A stretch of 63,504 nucleotides of DNA from assembly GCA_018110925.1 (NCBI GenBank), contig JAGAZJ010000012.1, positions 1 through 63,504 of the forward strand, written 5' to 3'. Both the position numbers and the translations under genes were made by a program. Below the pieces are notes generated by a model that worked only from the letters and a program-made list of their open reading frames with translations, did no database searches and was not told the origin of the DNA. Below, piece by piece: positions 28,308-35,858 of this stretch. The number at the start of each line of letters is the position of its first letter. The first letter of the stretch is position 1. Source of the DNA: Oscillospiraceae bacterium (lineage in GTDB: Bacteria; Bacillota; Clostridia; Oscillospirales; Ruminococcaceae).

Positions 28308-30083
28308 CTATCTTCCGAACATTCTGCCTCTGCCAAAACCTGCCGGTGATACAGTCTCTCCCCTCTCGTTTATGCTTGTGATACCCGAGATATTCACTGT
28401 ACACAGCTGTGCTCCGTCCGCATACACGGTATATTCGCCGTCGTTCATATCCTGTGAACTGAGGGTGATGAAGGAGAATGACTTTTTCGGTTTAAACCGG
28501 GCGACCACACCGTCGTTATTCTTTACCGCGATCTCCGTGCCTGCCTTCTGCGCCGATTTAAAGTATATACACAGCACGCCCTGTTCAGATGAAGATGCGG
28601 TCTGAGCCATGCCCGAAGAACCTGCCGCCGCAAGCGTTCCGCCTGTGAGAGTGAATGTACCGTCATAATCGACAGAAGCGTTCCCGTCGTCAACAGGGCC
28701 GTTCACATACAGTTCTCCGCCGCTCATCATGATATTGCCGTTTGAATCGATACCGTCGCCGCCCGCATCAACATTCAGAACACCGCCCGTGATGCTGATG
28801 AACACATTGTCCGGAACAGCGGATGCATCTGCAAAGGGCATATTGTCCGACCGAGAACTGCGTGTCGGCATCCCTGTGGCGTCATCCGGCATAGCAGGCA
28901 GATCTCCATCCCATTCGGGAGCATTGAATTTGTCATGCCATTCGCCATCAACACTGTTCCGATCCCTGTCAAAACCGCCCATGAAGTCCCCTGTGTCCGA
29001 TGAACCGTCTGTTGCATTCACACCGTCATCATCGGCCGCAACATACCACTCTCCGCCGTTTACAGTGATCGAGACAGCTTCAATGCCCTCATGGCTCTTT
29101 GTTATGCTTCCTTTACCGCTGTTCAGCGTCAGTGCCGATGCGTGGATACCGTCATCATCCGCACTGAGCGACAATTCACCGCCGTCTACGGTGATCTCTC
29201 CGTCACAGTGCAGTGCATCATCGGTCGCTGATATGGATATACTGCCGCCCGTTATCACTATCAGACCCGAAGACTTTATCCCCTTTGAGGATGTGCCCTC
29301 TGCGGTAATATCAACACTTCCGCCGGATACGGTAACAAGCCCCTCCATGTTCTTTTTCTCACTGCCGTTTGAAACGATCCCGTCGCCGGAGGCGACCACA
29401 GTGACATCGGCAGCAGTCTGAACGCTCTGTCTGCCCTTTATGCCGTCCTTCACAGCGGTCACTTTTATCACGCCGTTTTTTATCTTGATGTCATTTTTGG
29501 AATATATCCCGTTCTTGTTATTTCCGTTCACGACCAGTGCGCCGCTCCCTTTGAAGTCAAGATCATCCTCAGAATAGATGCAGGCATCAGCACCGCTGTC
29601 GTTAGGCGCATCAGAAAAAGTGTTCACAGTGTTCTTTTTCATCTTGACAGTCACCTTGTCTGCACTCTTTACCCACAGAGCACTGCCATACTCGGAAGGG
29701 GCTGTGACATCTGCACCGATAAGGATAATCTCCGCTTCCTCATCCTTGGATATATCAACAATGATCTGACCCGTGAGCCTGCCGCTTATCTCATATGAGC
29801 CGCCCTTTTCTATGGTGAGGACATTGCCGACGGCAGAGGCACCTGTGCCGCTCACTCTGATATTATCCGAAAGGGTTATCACCGCATTTACCCGGATGTC
29901 TGTCTCGTCTTTATCATTTGTTTGTTCAAGGGGCTCGGAGACAGATGTATCAGCTGATCCCCCTGCCTCATTGTCGGTCATCACTGTATCTGTGGGAGCA
30001 ACGGACGATGTGTCAGCAGGTGGCGCATCGACGGAACACGCTGTCAATGCCGCCGCCATCAGAAGCAGATATGCCCTTTTCAT
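28308..30083 (-). CDS. DUF4353 carbohydrate-binding beta-helix lipoprotein
   Basis: A 591-residue exported protein. The signal RAYLLLMAAALTAC places a lipidated Cys at residue 16. An acidic Ser/Thr/Asp linker is followed by about 450 residues of short repeated strands with GDGI/DDGI-type turns (ADDDGIHASALTLNSG, AADDDGVNATDG, AGGDGIDSNGNIMMSGG), as in right-handed beta-helices. This is the pattern of DUF4353, whose studied member Cthe_2159 binds cellulose and pectin and resembles polysaccharide lyases. An Asp-rich insert lies near residues 370-430. The ATG shares one base with the DUF4956 stop (TGATG). Surface binding of plant polysaccharide is likely; catalysis is unproven. Confidence 0.85.
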   Translation of the reverse strand: MKRAYLLLMAAALTACSVDAPPADTSSVAPTDTVMTDNEAGGSADTSVSEPLEQTNDKDETDIRVNAVITLSDNIRVSGTGASAVGNVLTIEKGGSYEISGRLTGQIIVDISKDEEAEIILIGADVTAPSEYGSALWVKSADKVTVKMKKNTVNTFSDAPNDSGADACIYSEDDLDFKGSGALVVNGNNKNGIYSKNDIKIKNGVIKVTAVKDGIKGRQSVQTAADVTVVASGDGIVSNGSEKKNMEGLVTVSGGSVDITAEGTSSKGIKSSGLIVITGGSISISATDDALHCDGEITVDGGELSLSADDDGIHASALTLNSGKGSITKSHEGIEAVSITVNGGEWYVAADDDGVNATDGSSDTGDFMGGFDRDRNSVDGEWHDKFNAPEWDGDLPAMPDDATGMPTRSSRSDNMPFADASAVPDNVFISITGGVLNVDAGGDGIDSNGNIMMSGGELYVNGPVDDGNASVDYDGTFTLTGGTLAAAGSSGMAQTASSSEQGVLCIYFKSAQKAGTEIAVKNNDGVVARFKPKKSFSFITLSSQDMNDGEYTVYADGAQLCTVNISGITSINERGETVSPAGFGRGRMFGR

Positions 30084-30745
30084 CACAGCCCCTCCTGCTG
30101 AACCGGTCTTCCGCAGCTGATGGTGAGATTTCCGTTTCGTGTGCGAAGCTCGTCTATCATCGCCTTCACACTCGTGCCGGATTTCAGGAGTATCTCGTAT
30201 TTGAGCTCGTAAAGACTGCCCATGTTGGTTGTCCTTGTGCTTTCGAGCCTGTATCTCCTCGTATATTTGCCGAGTATCTCATCAAACGAGCCTTCAAAGT
30301 CCAGATCCTCGGGCACGGTTATTTTAAGCTCCTGCACCGCTTCGGAAGCTCCTCCGAATTTCAGCGCCGACAGGAGTACCATAACGAGACCCACGACCAC
30401 GGTCATCACAAACGCAAAGCGAATAAGCCCCATCCCCGTGGCGATGCCCACCGCCATTGACAGGAATATAGCCGAAATATCCCTGGAATTGCCGGGCACA
30501 GAGCGGAATTTTATCAGGCTGAATGCGCCGAGCACCGCAACTCCCGTGCCCACATTCCCGTTTACAAGGATTATCACGGACTGCACCATGATTGGCAGAA
30601 GTATGAGCGTGGCGACAAAGCTCTGTGAATACCTGTTTTTGAACATATAGCAGAGAGCGGTTATCGCTCCCGAGCCTGCCGCCGCCAGTGAACATAATAT
30701 GAACTGTAAATATGTTATTTCACCATCTATGATACTATTAAACAT
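30083..30745 (-). CDS. DUF4956 membrane protein
   Basis: A 220-residue protein with about four membrane helices in residues 10-125, including GTGVAVLGAFSLIKFRSVPG and IFLSMAVGIATGMGLI, the signature of DUF4956. The C-terminal 85 residues are a soluble ferredoxin-like domain (LKITVPEDLDFEGSFDEIL). Function is not known. The family is regularly found beside VTC-type polyphosphate polymerase domains and CotH or carbohydrate-binding proteins, as here. Of two adjacent ATG codons (30748, 30745), the second has the better distance from GGAGG. It is co-translated with the DUF4353 gene. Confidence 0.85.
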   Translation of the reverse strand: MFNSIIDGEITYLQFILCSLAAAGSGAITALCYMFKNRYSQSFVATLILLPIMVQSVIILVNGNVGTGVAVLGAFSLIKFRSVPGNSRDISAIFLSMAVGIATGMGLIRFAFVMTVVVGLVMVLLSALKFGGASEAVQELKITVPEDLDFEGSFDEILGKYTRRYRLESTRTTNMGSLYELKYEILLKSGTSVKAMIDELRTRNGNLTISCGRPVQQEGL

Positions 30746-30762
30746 CATTATCCTCCTTTGGT

Positions 30763-31500
30763 TCAGTTGGTATTTGACCCTGCGATCTTGTCTGAAAATC
30801 TGCCGAGCTGTTTCTCTGTGCCTGCGATCTCTCTTAGATAGAATTCGCCGTATTTTGAGTAAGATACGGGATACGCCCTTATCTCAGACAGCGCCTTTGC
30901 CATCCACATCGGCATTGCATTCGATATCTTTATCTCAAGAAGTACGTTGTTATGGCCTGTGAGCAGATAGCCCTCGTCACCGAGGCACGGATTCAGGCTG
31001 TCACGCCTGCACCTGATGGCAAAATCGAAGGTCATGCGTATCTCAGGATCCGTCTTGCCAAACATGGCGATCCTGTCATAGCACATGAGGAGTTTCGGAT
31101 ACGCCTGCCAGTGCTTCACTGAGAAGTCTATCTCCTTCATTATCTGTGACTCAAACGGCATGGTCCCTCTGAGGATATAGTCATCAGCCTGTCCGAGAGA
31201 CATCTCCACCCTGCGCTTGTAGACCGTGCCGGAGTATTTCTTTTTCAGTTCCAGAAATACCATGCTGTCGTCTCCCTTGGGAGTGCCGTAGCTTCTGAGC
31301 CTGATCTTTTCCTTGTACTTTGGCTTATTGATCGACGCTCTTATCATATCGTCGTTATCGCTGTCGAAGTAAAGGCTGTATATCGTGGTGAGCCCGTAAC
31401 GATCCACCGCCATATGCTCATCGATGAGCTGTCTGAATCTCATATACTGATATTCCGTGAGCATATATTTTATTTCTTCTCTTTTGAATACCGCCGTCAT
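30763..31500 (-). CDS. VTC-type polyphosphate polymerase domain protein
   Basis: A 245-residue protein resembling the VTC catalytic tunnel domain. Typical segments are FKREEIKYML at the start, TIYSLYFDS, KEKIRLRSYG, FLELKKKYSGTVYKRRVEMS and LLEIKISNAMPMWM; basic and acidic residues alternate as in the tunnel that elongates polyphosphate from ATP. The ATG at 31500 follows GGGGAAGGG at 8 nt. It is first in the VTC-DUF4956-DUF4353 unit (14 to 17 bp to the next gene). Activity on ATP is plausible but bacterial stand-alone members are little studied. Confidence 0.85.
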   Translation of the reverse strand: MTAVFKREEIKYMLTEYQYMRFRQLIDEHMAVDRYGLTTIYSLYFDSDNDDMIRASINKPKYKEKIRLRSYGTPKGDDSMVFLELKKKYSGTVYKRRVEMSLGQADDYILRGTMPFESQIMKEIDFSVKHWQAYPKLLMCYDRIAMFGKTDPEIRMTFDFAIRCRRDSLNPCLGDEGYLLTGHNNVLLEIKISNAMPMWMAKALSEIRAYPVSYSKYGEFYLREIAGTEKQLGRFSDKIAGSNTN

Positions 31501-31707
31501 ATCCCATGCCCTTCCCCTTGTTTTCATACACATATGATAAACGCTGAGCCTTAAACAAATCTTAATGAATGGCCTTGCCAAAATGAAAATCCTGTGATGT
31601 TCACCTAAAGAATTATAACACCGTACAACAATGCTTGTCAACTGATTTATTGCGTTTAAGACATACAAAAGATGACAATAAATGTGCATTTTGTGCAGTA
31701 TTACATA

Positions 31708-31736
31708 TTGACATACGCAGATACGGGATGTATAAT
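31708..31736 (+). promoter_or_regulatory. Perfect consensus promoter of the citrate synthase operon
   Basis: TTGACA (31708-31713) and TATAAT (31731-31736) are both perfect and spaced by 17 bp. The start site should fall near 31743, inside the operator palindrome. Confidence 0.88.
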
Positions 31737-31746
31737 TGTATACAAT
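31735..31746. promoter_or_regulatory. GntR-type operator on the citrate synthase promoter
   Basis: ATTGTATACAAT is a perfect 12-bp palindrome overlapping the end of the -10 box and the start site. The TTGTATACAA core matches sites of FadR/VanR-type GntR regulators. The gene at 33190, in the same operon, encodes one, so autorepression is likely. Confidence 0.75.
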
Positions 31747-31790
31747 AATACAGATACACACAAATGCAAATATACAGAGGAGGAACAGTC

Positions 31791-33200
31791 ATGCACAACA
31801 ATATGCCCAATATAAGCCTTAGCCCCAGGACTAATCTACTGGATTTTGACACCTATGAGTACGAATTGCAGAATGTCAGCGAACCTGAGATGTTCCGTGA
31901 GATGTTCCCCTATACAGAGGTACCAAAGGTAGCATACAACTATCGTCATGTACCGATGAACTGCCCCGAGCATATCTATATAACTGATACCACATTCCGT
32001 GACGGTCAACAGTCCCGTGCGCCCTATACCACCGCTCAGATAGTGGATATATACAAGATGCTCCACCGCCTCGGCGGAGAAAAGGGCATCATACGCCAGA
32101 CCGAATTCTTTGTATACTCAAAGAGCGACCGTGACGCACTGGAAGAATGCATGGCTCTGGGATATGAATTTCCCGAATGTACCACCTGGATAAGGGCAAA
32201 CAAGAACGATTTTGAGCTTGTGCGTGACATTGGTGTCAAGGAAACAGGCATACTTGTTTCATGTTCGGATCACCATATATTCAACAAGATGGGTCTTGAC
32301 AGGAAAAAAGCACTGGATAAATACCTCGGTATAGTCAAGGAATGCATAGAGGCGGGACTGCGCCCCAGATGCCATTTTGAGGATATAACCCGTGCGGATT
32401 TCTACGGCTTTGTAGTCCCCTTTGCAATAGCACTGAAAAAGCTGTCTGATGAAAGCGGCGTGCCCATCAAGATAAGAGCCTGTGACACAATGGGATACGG
32501 CATCCCCTACCCCGGTGTCGCACTTCCCAGGAGTGTTTCCGGCATAATCTACGGTCTGCAGCACTATGCCGGATTTGAGAGCGATATGCTTGAGTGGCAC
32601 GGCCACAACGATTTCTACAAGGGCGTTACCAATGCGGCGACCGCATGGCTCTACGGCGCAGGTGCGGTCAACTGCTCACTTCTCGGCATCGGGGAGCGCA
32701 CAGGCAATGTCCCCCTTGAAGCTATGGTATTTGAATATGCATCGCTGAAAGGCACTCTTGACGGTATGGACACAAGGGTGATAACCGAGATAGCCGATTA
32801 TATCGTCAACGAAACACACTACGACCTGCCGCCCATGACGCCCTTTGTCGGTCAGAGCTTCAATGTGACCCGTGCGGGCATACACGCAGACGGGCTGATG
32901 AAGGATGAGGAGATATACAACATATTCGACACCGAAAAGCTCCTCGGCAGGCCTCCCTATGTGTCCGTCAGCGCATCGTCCGGTCTTGCCGGCATCGCCT
33001 GCTGGATAAACAACTACTATCGACTGCCCGCCGACAGACGCATAGACAAAAAACACCCGGCAGTGGCAAAAATCAAGGAATGGGTGGACAGTGAATACGA
33101 AAAGGGCAGAGTGACCGTGATAAGCGACGGAGAGCTTGAACGCCTTGCAAGAAAATATCTTCCCGAAACAGCCGACAGGAGAAAGAACGATGATACTTGA
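31791..33200 (+). CDS. (Re)-type citrate synthase (DRE-TIM metallolyase)
   Basis: A 469-residue enzyme of the isopropylmalate/homocitrate synthase superfamily. The metal-binding start of the TIM barrel is TDTTFRDGQQSRAPYT, and EWHGHNDFYKGVTNAATAWL carries the HxH metal ligands. Length and sequence style fit the (Re)-citrate synthases of clostridia, which condense acetyl-CoA and oxaloacetate for glutamate synthesis in anaerobes lacking the (Si) enzyme. It lacks the C-terminal leucine-binding domain of LeuA. Homocitrate synthase or another member cannot be excluded. A perfect promoter, operator and AGAGGAGG RBS precede it; its end overlaps the GntR gene by 11 bp. Confidence 0.85.
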   Translation: MHNNMPNISLSPRTNLLDFDTYEYELQNVSEPEMFREMFPYTEVPKVAYNYRHVPMNCPEHIYITDTTFRDGQQSRAPYTTAQIVDIYKMLHRLGGEKGIIRQTEFFVYSKSDRDALEECMALGYEFPECTTWIRANKNDFELVRDIGVKETGILVSCSDHHIFNKMGLDRKKALDKYLGIVKECIEAGLRPRCHFEDITRADFYGFVVPFAIALKKLSDESGVPIKIRACDTMGYGIPYPGVALPRSVSGIIYGLQHYAGFESDMLEWHGHNDFYKGVTNAATAWLYGAGAVNCSLLGIGERTGNVPLEAMVFEYASLKGTLDGMDTRVITEIADYIVNETHYDLPPMTPFVGQSFNVTRAGIHADGLMKDEEIYNIFDTEKLLGRPPYVSVSASSGLAGIACWINNYYRLPADRRIDKKHPAVAKIKEWVDSEYEKGRVTVISDGELERLARKYLPETADRRKNDDT

Positions 33201-33837
33201 ATCCGATGACCGCTCACTGCGGATAAGAGTTTTCAACGCCATAGAGAACGCCATACTTGACGGTGAATACAACGACGGCGACAGTCTGAATGAACTCAAG
33301 CTCTCAAAGGAGCTGGGCGTAAGCCGCACCCCCGTTCGAGAAGCGCTGATGCAGCTGGAGCTGGAGGGGCTCGTGAGGAACATACCGAACAAAGGCGCAG
33401 TGGTGGTGGGTGTAACCGAACAGGACACACACGACATATATGAGATACGCATACGCATAGAGGGACTTGCTTCAAAGCTGTGCGCCGAGAAGATAACCGA
33501 TGAGGAGCTTCGTGCCCTTGAACAGATCGTGGAATTGCAGGAGTTCTATCTGATGAAGAACGACACGGATCAGATATGGCGGCTCGACAGCGATTTCCAC
33601 AAGATAATCTACGACGCATCGAGGAGCAGACCGCTGAGGTCAACGCTTTCAAACTTCCACAACTACATCAAGAAGGCACGGGATATGTCGATGCACACCG
33701 AGGGTCGGGCAGAAAAGAGTGTTGCGGAACACAAGGCAATACTTGACGCCATAAAGGCACATGACGGCGCTCTCGCAGAGCGCCTGACCGCAGAGCATAT
33801 AACTAATGCCGAAGACAATATATTCTCTCAGATATAA
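33190..33837 (+). CDS. GntR-family regulator, FCD type
   Basis: A 215-residue FadR-subfamily repressor. The winged helix occupies residues 8-75 (LSKELGVSRTPVREALMQLE is the recognition region). The FCD effector domain follows, with candidate metal/ligand residues in DSDFHKIIYD, AEHKAILDA and the late His of TAEHITNAE. Effectors of the family are often organic acids. Its ATG lies 11 bp inside the citrate synthase gene, so the two are coupled, and the TTGTATACAA palindrome on their shared promoter is its likely site. Citrate or a related acid would be a reasonable effector, which is inference. Confidence 0.92.
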   Translation: MILESDDRSLRIRVFNAIENAILDGEYNDGDSLNELKLSKELGVSRTPVREALMQLELEGLVRNIPNKGAVVVGVTEQDTHDIYEIRIRIEGLASKLCAEKITDEELRALEQIVELQEFYLMKNDTDQIWRLDSDFHKIIYDASRSRPLRSTLSNFHNYIKKARDMSMHTEGRAEKSVAEHKAILDAIKAHDGALAERLTAEHITNAEDNIFSQI

Positions 33838-33839
33838 GA

Positions 33840-33877
33840 ACAGTCCGCGCGGAAGAGCCGTGCGGACTGTCTGTCTT
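33840..33877 (+). terminator. Terminator of the citrate synthase operon
   Basis: ACAGTCCGC (33840-33848) pairs with GCGGACTGT (33862-33870), followed by CTGTCTT. The T-tract is interrupted, so termination may be incomplete. Confidence 0.65.
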
Positions 33878-33881
33878 ATCA

Positions 33882-34688
33882 TCACTTCATGATAACATAT
33901 ATCTCATCGGAACAGCTTACTCTCATGCCGCCCTTGTACTTTGAGCCCTTTTCCGCCTTGCGGCTGTACGACCTGCGGACGGTGCCCACCTGCTTCCCGT
34001 TGAAATATATCTTGTAGTCTACATTGAGCTTATAGCTCATGTCGCTCTCGTCGGTGTCGGTCTTGCTGTTTTTGAGACTGAATCCGTCGGATGTCAGCTT
34101 ATCCACATATGCCTTGAATCGGGCGTTCCTGTTGTTCTCCCAATCCCTCGCCTTCTGTAAGTCATCCTTGTCCGCCTCGAAGTCTGTCTTGCCCACGGCG
34201 GTGTATTTGCCGTCATACTTGGCGGTGCGATCCTCATAGCCGTAATCCTTTACCTTGGGCAGAGCAGGCATCCTGCTGCTCTTGGCAGTCGAGGTCTTGG
34301 GGTCATAGGTCACCTTTATCTTTGCGGTGCGCTTGCCCTCGGTGTATTTATCGTCGTTCTTGTCAAGGGCAGACAGCACGAAATAATAGGTCTGACCTTT
34401 TGTAAGACCTGTAAGACTGCATACACTTGTGGTGACGGTCTTATACTTTTTCCACTTCCTGGCAGAAGTGTCATAAATGTAAACTCTGTATGCCTCAGCC
34501 CCCTTGACCGGATCCCACTTTATGCTCATCCTGCCCGAAGCAGACTTGACCGACAGACCCGAAGGTGCCGACAGCTGTGTTGCCGCCGAAACCGAGACCG
34601 ATGTCATCTCTGACGGCAGTGCGATATATCCGACGGACATAAAAGCGGCGAGAACAAGTGCGCAAAAACGGCTGTTTCTCATTTTCAT
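33882..34688 (-). CDS. Secreted fibronectin type III domain protein
   Basis: A 268-residue exported protein. The signal peptide (FCALVLAAFMSVGYIALPSE) probably ends near SVSAA. One fibronectin type III domain spans about 40-130 (SAPSGLSVKSASGRMSIKWD, then AEAYRVYIYDT and TYYFVLSALDK). The C-terminal 140 residues are Lys/Asp/Tyr-rich and unrecognised, ending with a beta-rich segment (YKLNVDYKIYFNGKQVGTVR). No catalytic motif is seen, and a surface adhesion or carbohydrate-associated role is a guess. The ATG follows GGAGG at 8 nt. Confidence 0.8.
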   Translation of the reverse strand: MKMRNSRFCALVLAAFMSVGYIALPSEMTSVSVSAATQLSAPSGLSVKSASGRMSIKWDPVKGAEAYRVYIYDTSARKWKKYKTVTTSVCSLTGLTKGQTYYFVLSALDKNDDKYTEGKRTAKIKVTYDPKTSTAKSSRMPALPKVKDYGYEDRTAKYDGKYTAVGKTDFEADKDDLQKARDWENNRNARFKAYVDKLTSDGFSLKNSKTDTDESDMSYKLNVDYKIYFNGKQVGTVRRSYSRKAEKGSKYKGGMRVSCSDEIYVIMK

Positions 34689-34759
34689 ATTTATCGCCTC
34701 CAGCAATGTATCCTTTGTTCAGAACAAAAACCATACCAAAAAAGTGTCATACTATCATT

Positions 34760-34788
34760 ATAGTACAACACTTTTTCCTCATTGTCAA
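34760..34788 (-). promoter_or_regulatory. Promoter of the FN3 protein gene
   Basis: On the minus strand a perfect TTGACA (34783-34788) stands 17 bp from TACTAT; a perfect TATAAT overlaps it at 20 bp spacing. Confidence 0.5.
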
Positions 34789-34804
34789 GAATTTTATTAA
34801 ACTT

Positions 34805-35587
34805 TTATCCGAGAGCAACGTCAAGGATCATCATTACAACAAACCCCACCGAGAAGAACACTGTCCCCACATCTGAATGGGGCTCGACGGACATCTCGGG
34901 TATTAGCTCCTCCACGACCACATATATCATAGCACCTGCCGCAAAGCTCAGCATATACGGCATCAGTGGCACAACGAGAGATGCGGCGAGTATGGTGACT
35001 ATCGCTCCGATAGGCTCTACTATGCCCGACAGCATACCGTAGGCAAAAGATCTTCTGCGGCTGACATTCTCCGCCCTGAGCGGCATTGAGATTATAGCGC
35101 CCTCAGGGAAATTCTGTATGGCGATACCTATGGCAAGCGCCAGTGCATCCGCATAGGATATCACACTGCTGTCTGAGAGCCAGCCTGCCAGCACGACGCC
35201 GACCGCCATGCCCTCGGGAATGTTATGGAGCGTCACCGCAAGCACCAGCATAGCGGTCTTTTTCAGCTTTGTGGAAGGCCCCTCTGCTTTTTCAGCATTC
35301 ATATGCAGATGGGGTATCACATGGTCAAGAAACAAAAGGAAGAATATACCGACAAGAAAGCCCACCGCCGCAGGAATAAACGCCAGTTTACCCATATGCT
35401 GCGACTGGTCTATCGCAGGGATAAGCAGGCTCCATACAGAAGCTGCCGTCATAACGCCTGCGGCAAATCCGCCGAGCCCTCTCTGCACCCGGTCATTGAG
35501 CTGACCCCTGACAAAAAACACACAGCACGCACCGAGCGTCGTGCCGAGAAACGGGATAAGAAGTCCGTAAAACACTTGCAGCGTCAT
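34805..35587 (-). CDS. ZIP family metal transporter (ZupT-like)
   Basis: A 260-residue ZIP transporter with eight hydrophobic helices. The metal-site helices are clear: LAVTLHNIPEGMAVGVVLAG (TM4) and GIAIQNFPEGAIISMPL (TM5). A His-containing loop (HVIPHLHMNAEKAEG) lies between TM3 and TM4. It should import zinc and perhaps other divalent metals. A perfect consensus promoter and GAGGAGG precede it, and no metalloregulator site was recognised. It is monocistronic. Confidence 0.94.
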   Translation of the reverse strand: MTLQVFYGLLIPFLGTTLGACCVFFVRGQLNDRVQRGLGGFAAGVMTAASVWSLLIPAIDQSQHMGKLAFIPAAVGFLVGIFFLLFLDHVIPHLHMNAEKAEGPSTKLKKTAMLVLAVTLHNIPEGMAVGVVLAGWLSDSSVISYADALALAIGIAIQNFPEGAIISMPLRAENVSRRRSFAYGMLSGIVEPIGAIVTILAASLVVPLMPYMLSFAAGAMIYVVVEELIPEMSVEPHSDVGTVFFSVGFVVMMILDVALG

Positions 35588-35617
35588 AGTAAGCCTCCTC
35601 TAACTATCATTGTCTGT

Positions 35618-35646
35618 ATTATACCACCCCGAGCAGGATATGTCAA
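35618..35646 (-). promoter_or_regulatory. Perfect consensus promoter of the ZIP gene
   Basis: On the minus strand TTGACA (35641-35646) and TATAAT (35618-35623) are spaced by 17 bp, about 30 bp upstream of the ATG. Confidence 0.85.
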
Positions 35647-35738
35647 TTGATTATTTGAATATATGTTCATATTTGTGGTTATATACAAACAAACGCCTTA
35701 CAGAGGTCTGATATATGATAAAAAATACATATCAGAAT

Positions 35739-35750
35739 TTGTTATAACAA
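35739..35750. promoter_or_regulatory. Palindrome upstream of the esterase-GH43 operon
   Basis: TTGTTATAACAA is a perfect 12-bp palindrome about 40 bp upstream of the -35 box of the esterase promoter. A looser dyad (CTGATAT ... ATATCAG, 35709-35736) lies beside it. Possible activator or repressor sites. Confidence 0.4.
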
Positions 35751-35787
35751 TTTCTTTGGAATTGGTGCTATGAGCGCAATATATGTC

Positions 35788-35816
35788 TTGCATTTGTATT
35801 GTTTATGGTGTACAAT
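35788..35816 (+). promoter_or_regulatory. Promoter of the esterase-GH43 operon
   Basis: TTGCAT (35788-35793) and TACAAT (35811-35816) are spaced by 17 bp. Confidence 0.65.
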
Positions 35817-35858
35817 ATAAGAAAGAGCAAAGCTCGTTTTTTTGAAAGGGGTAATCAA

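Noticed and set aside
28308-30083. CRISPR-like or DNA-level tandem repeats suggested by recurring GDGI motifs
   Set aside because: The recurrence is at protein level with variable spacing and codons, typical of a beta-helix; DNA copies are not identical.
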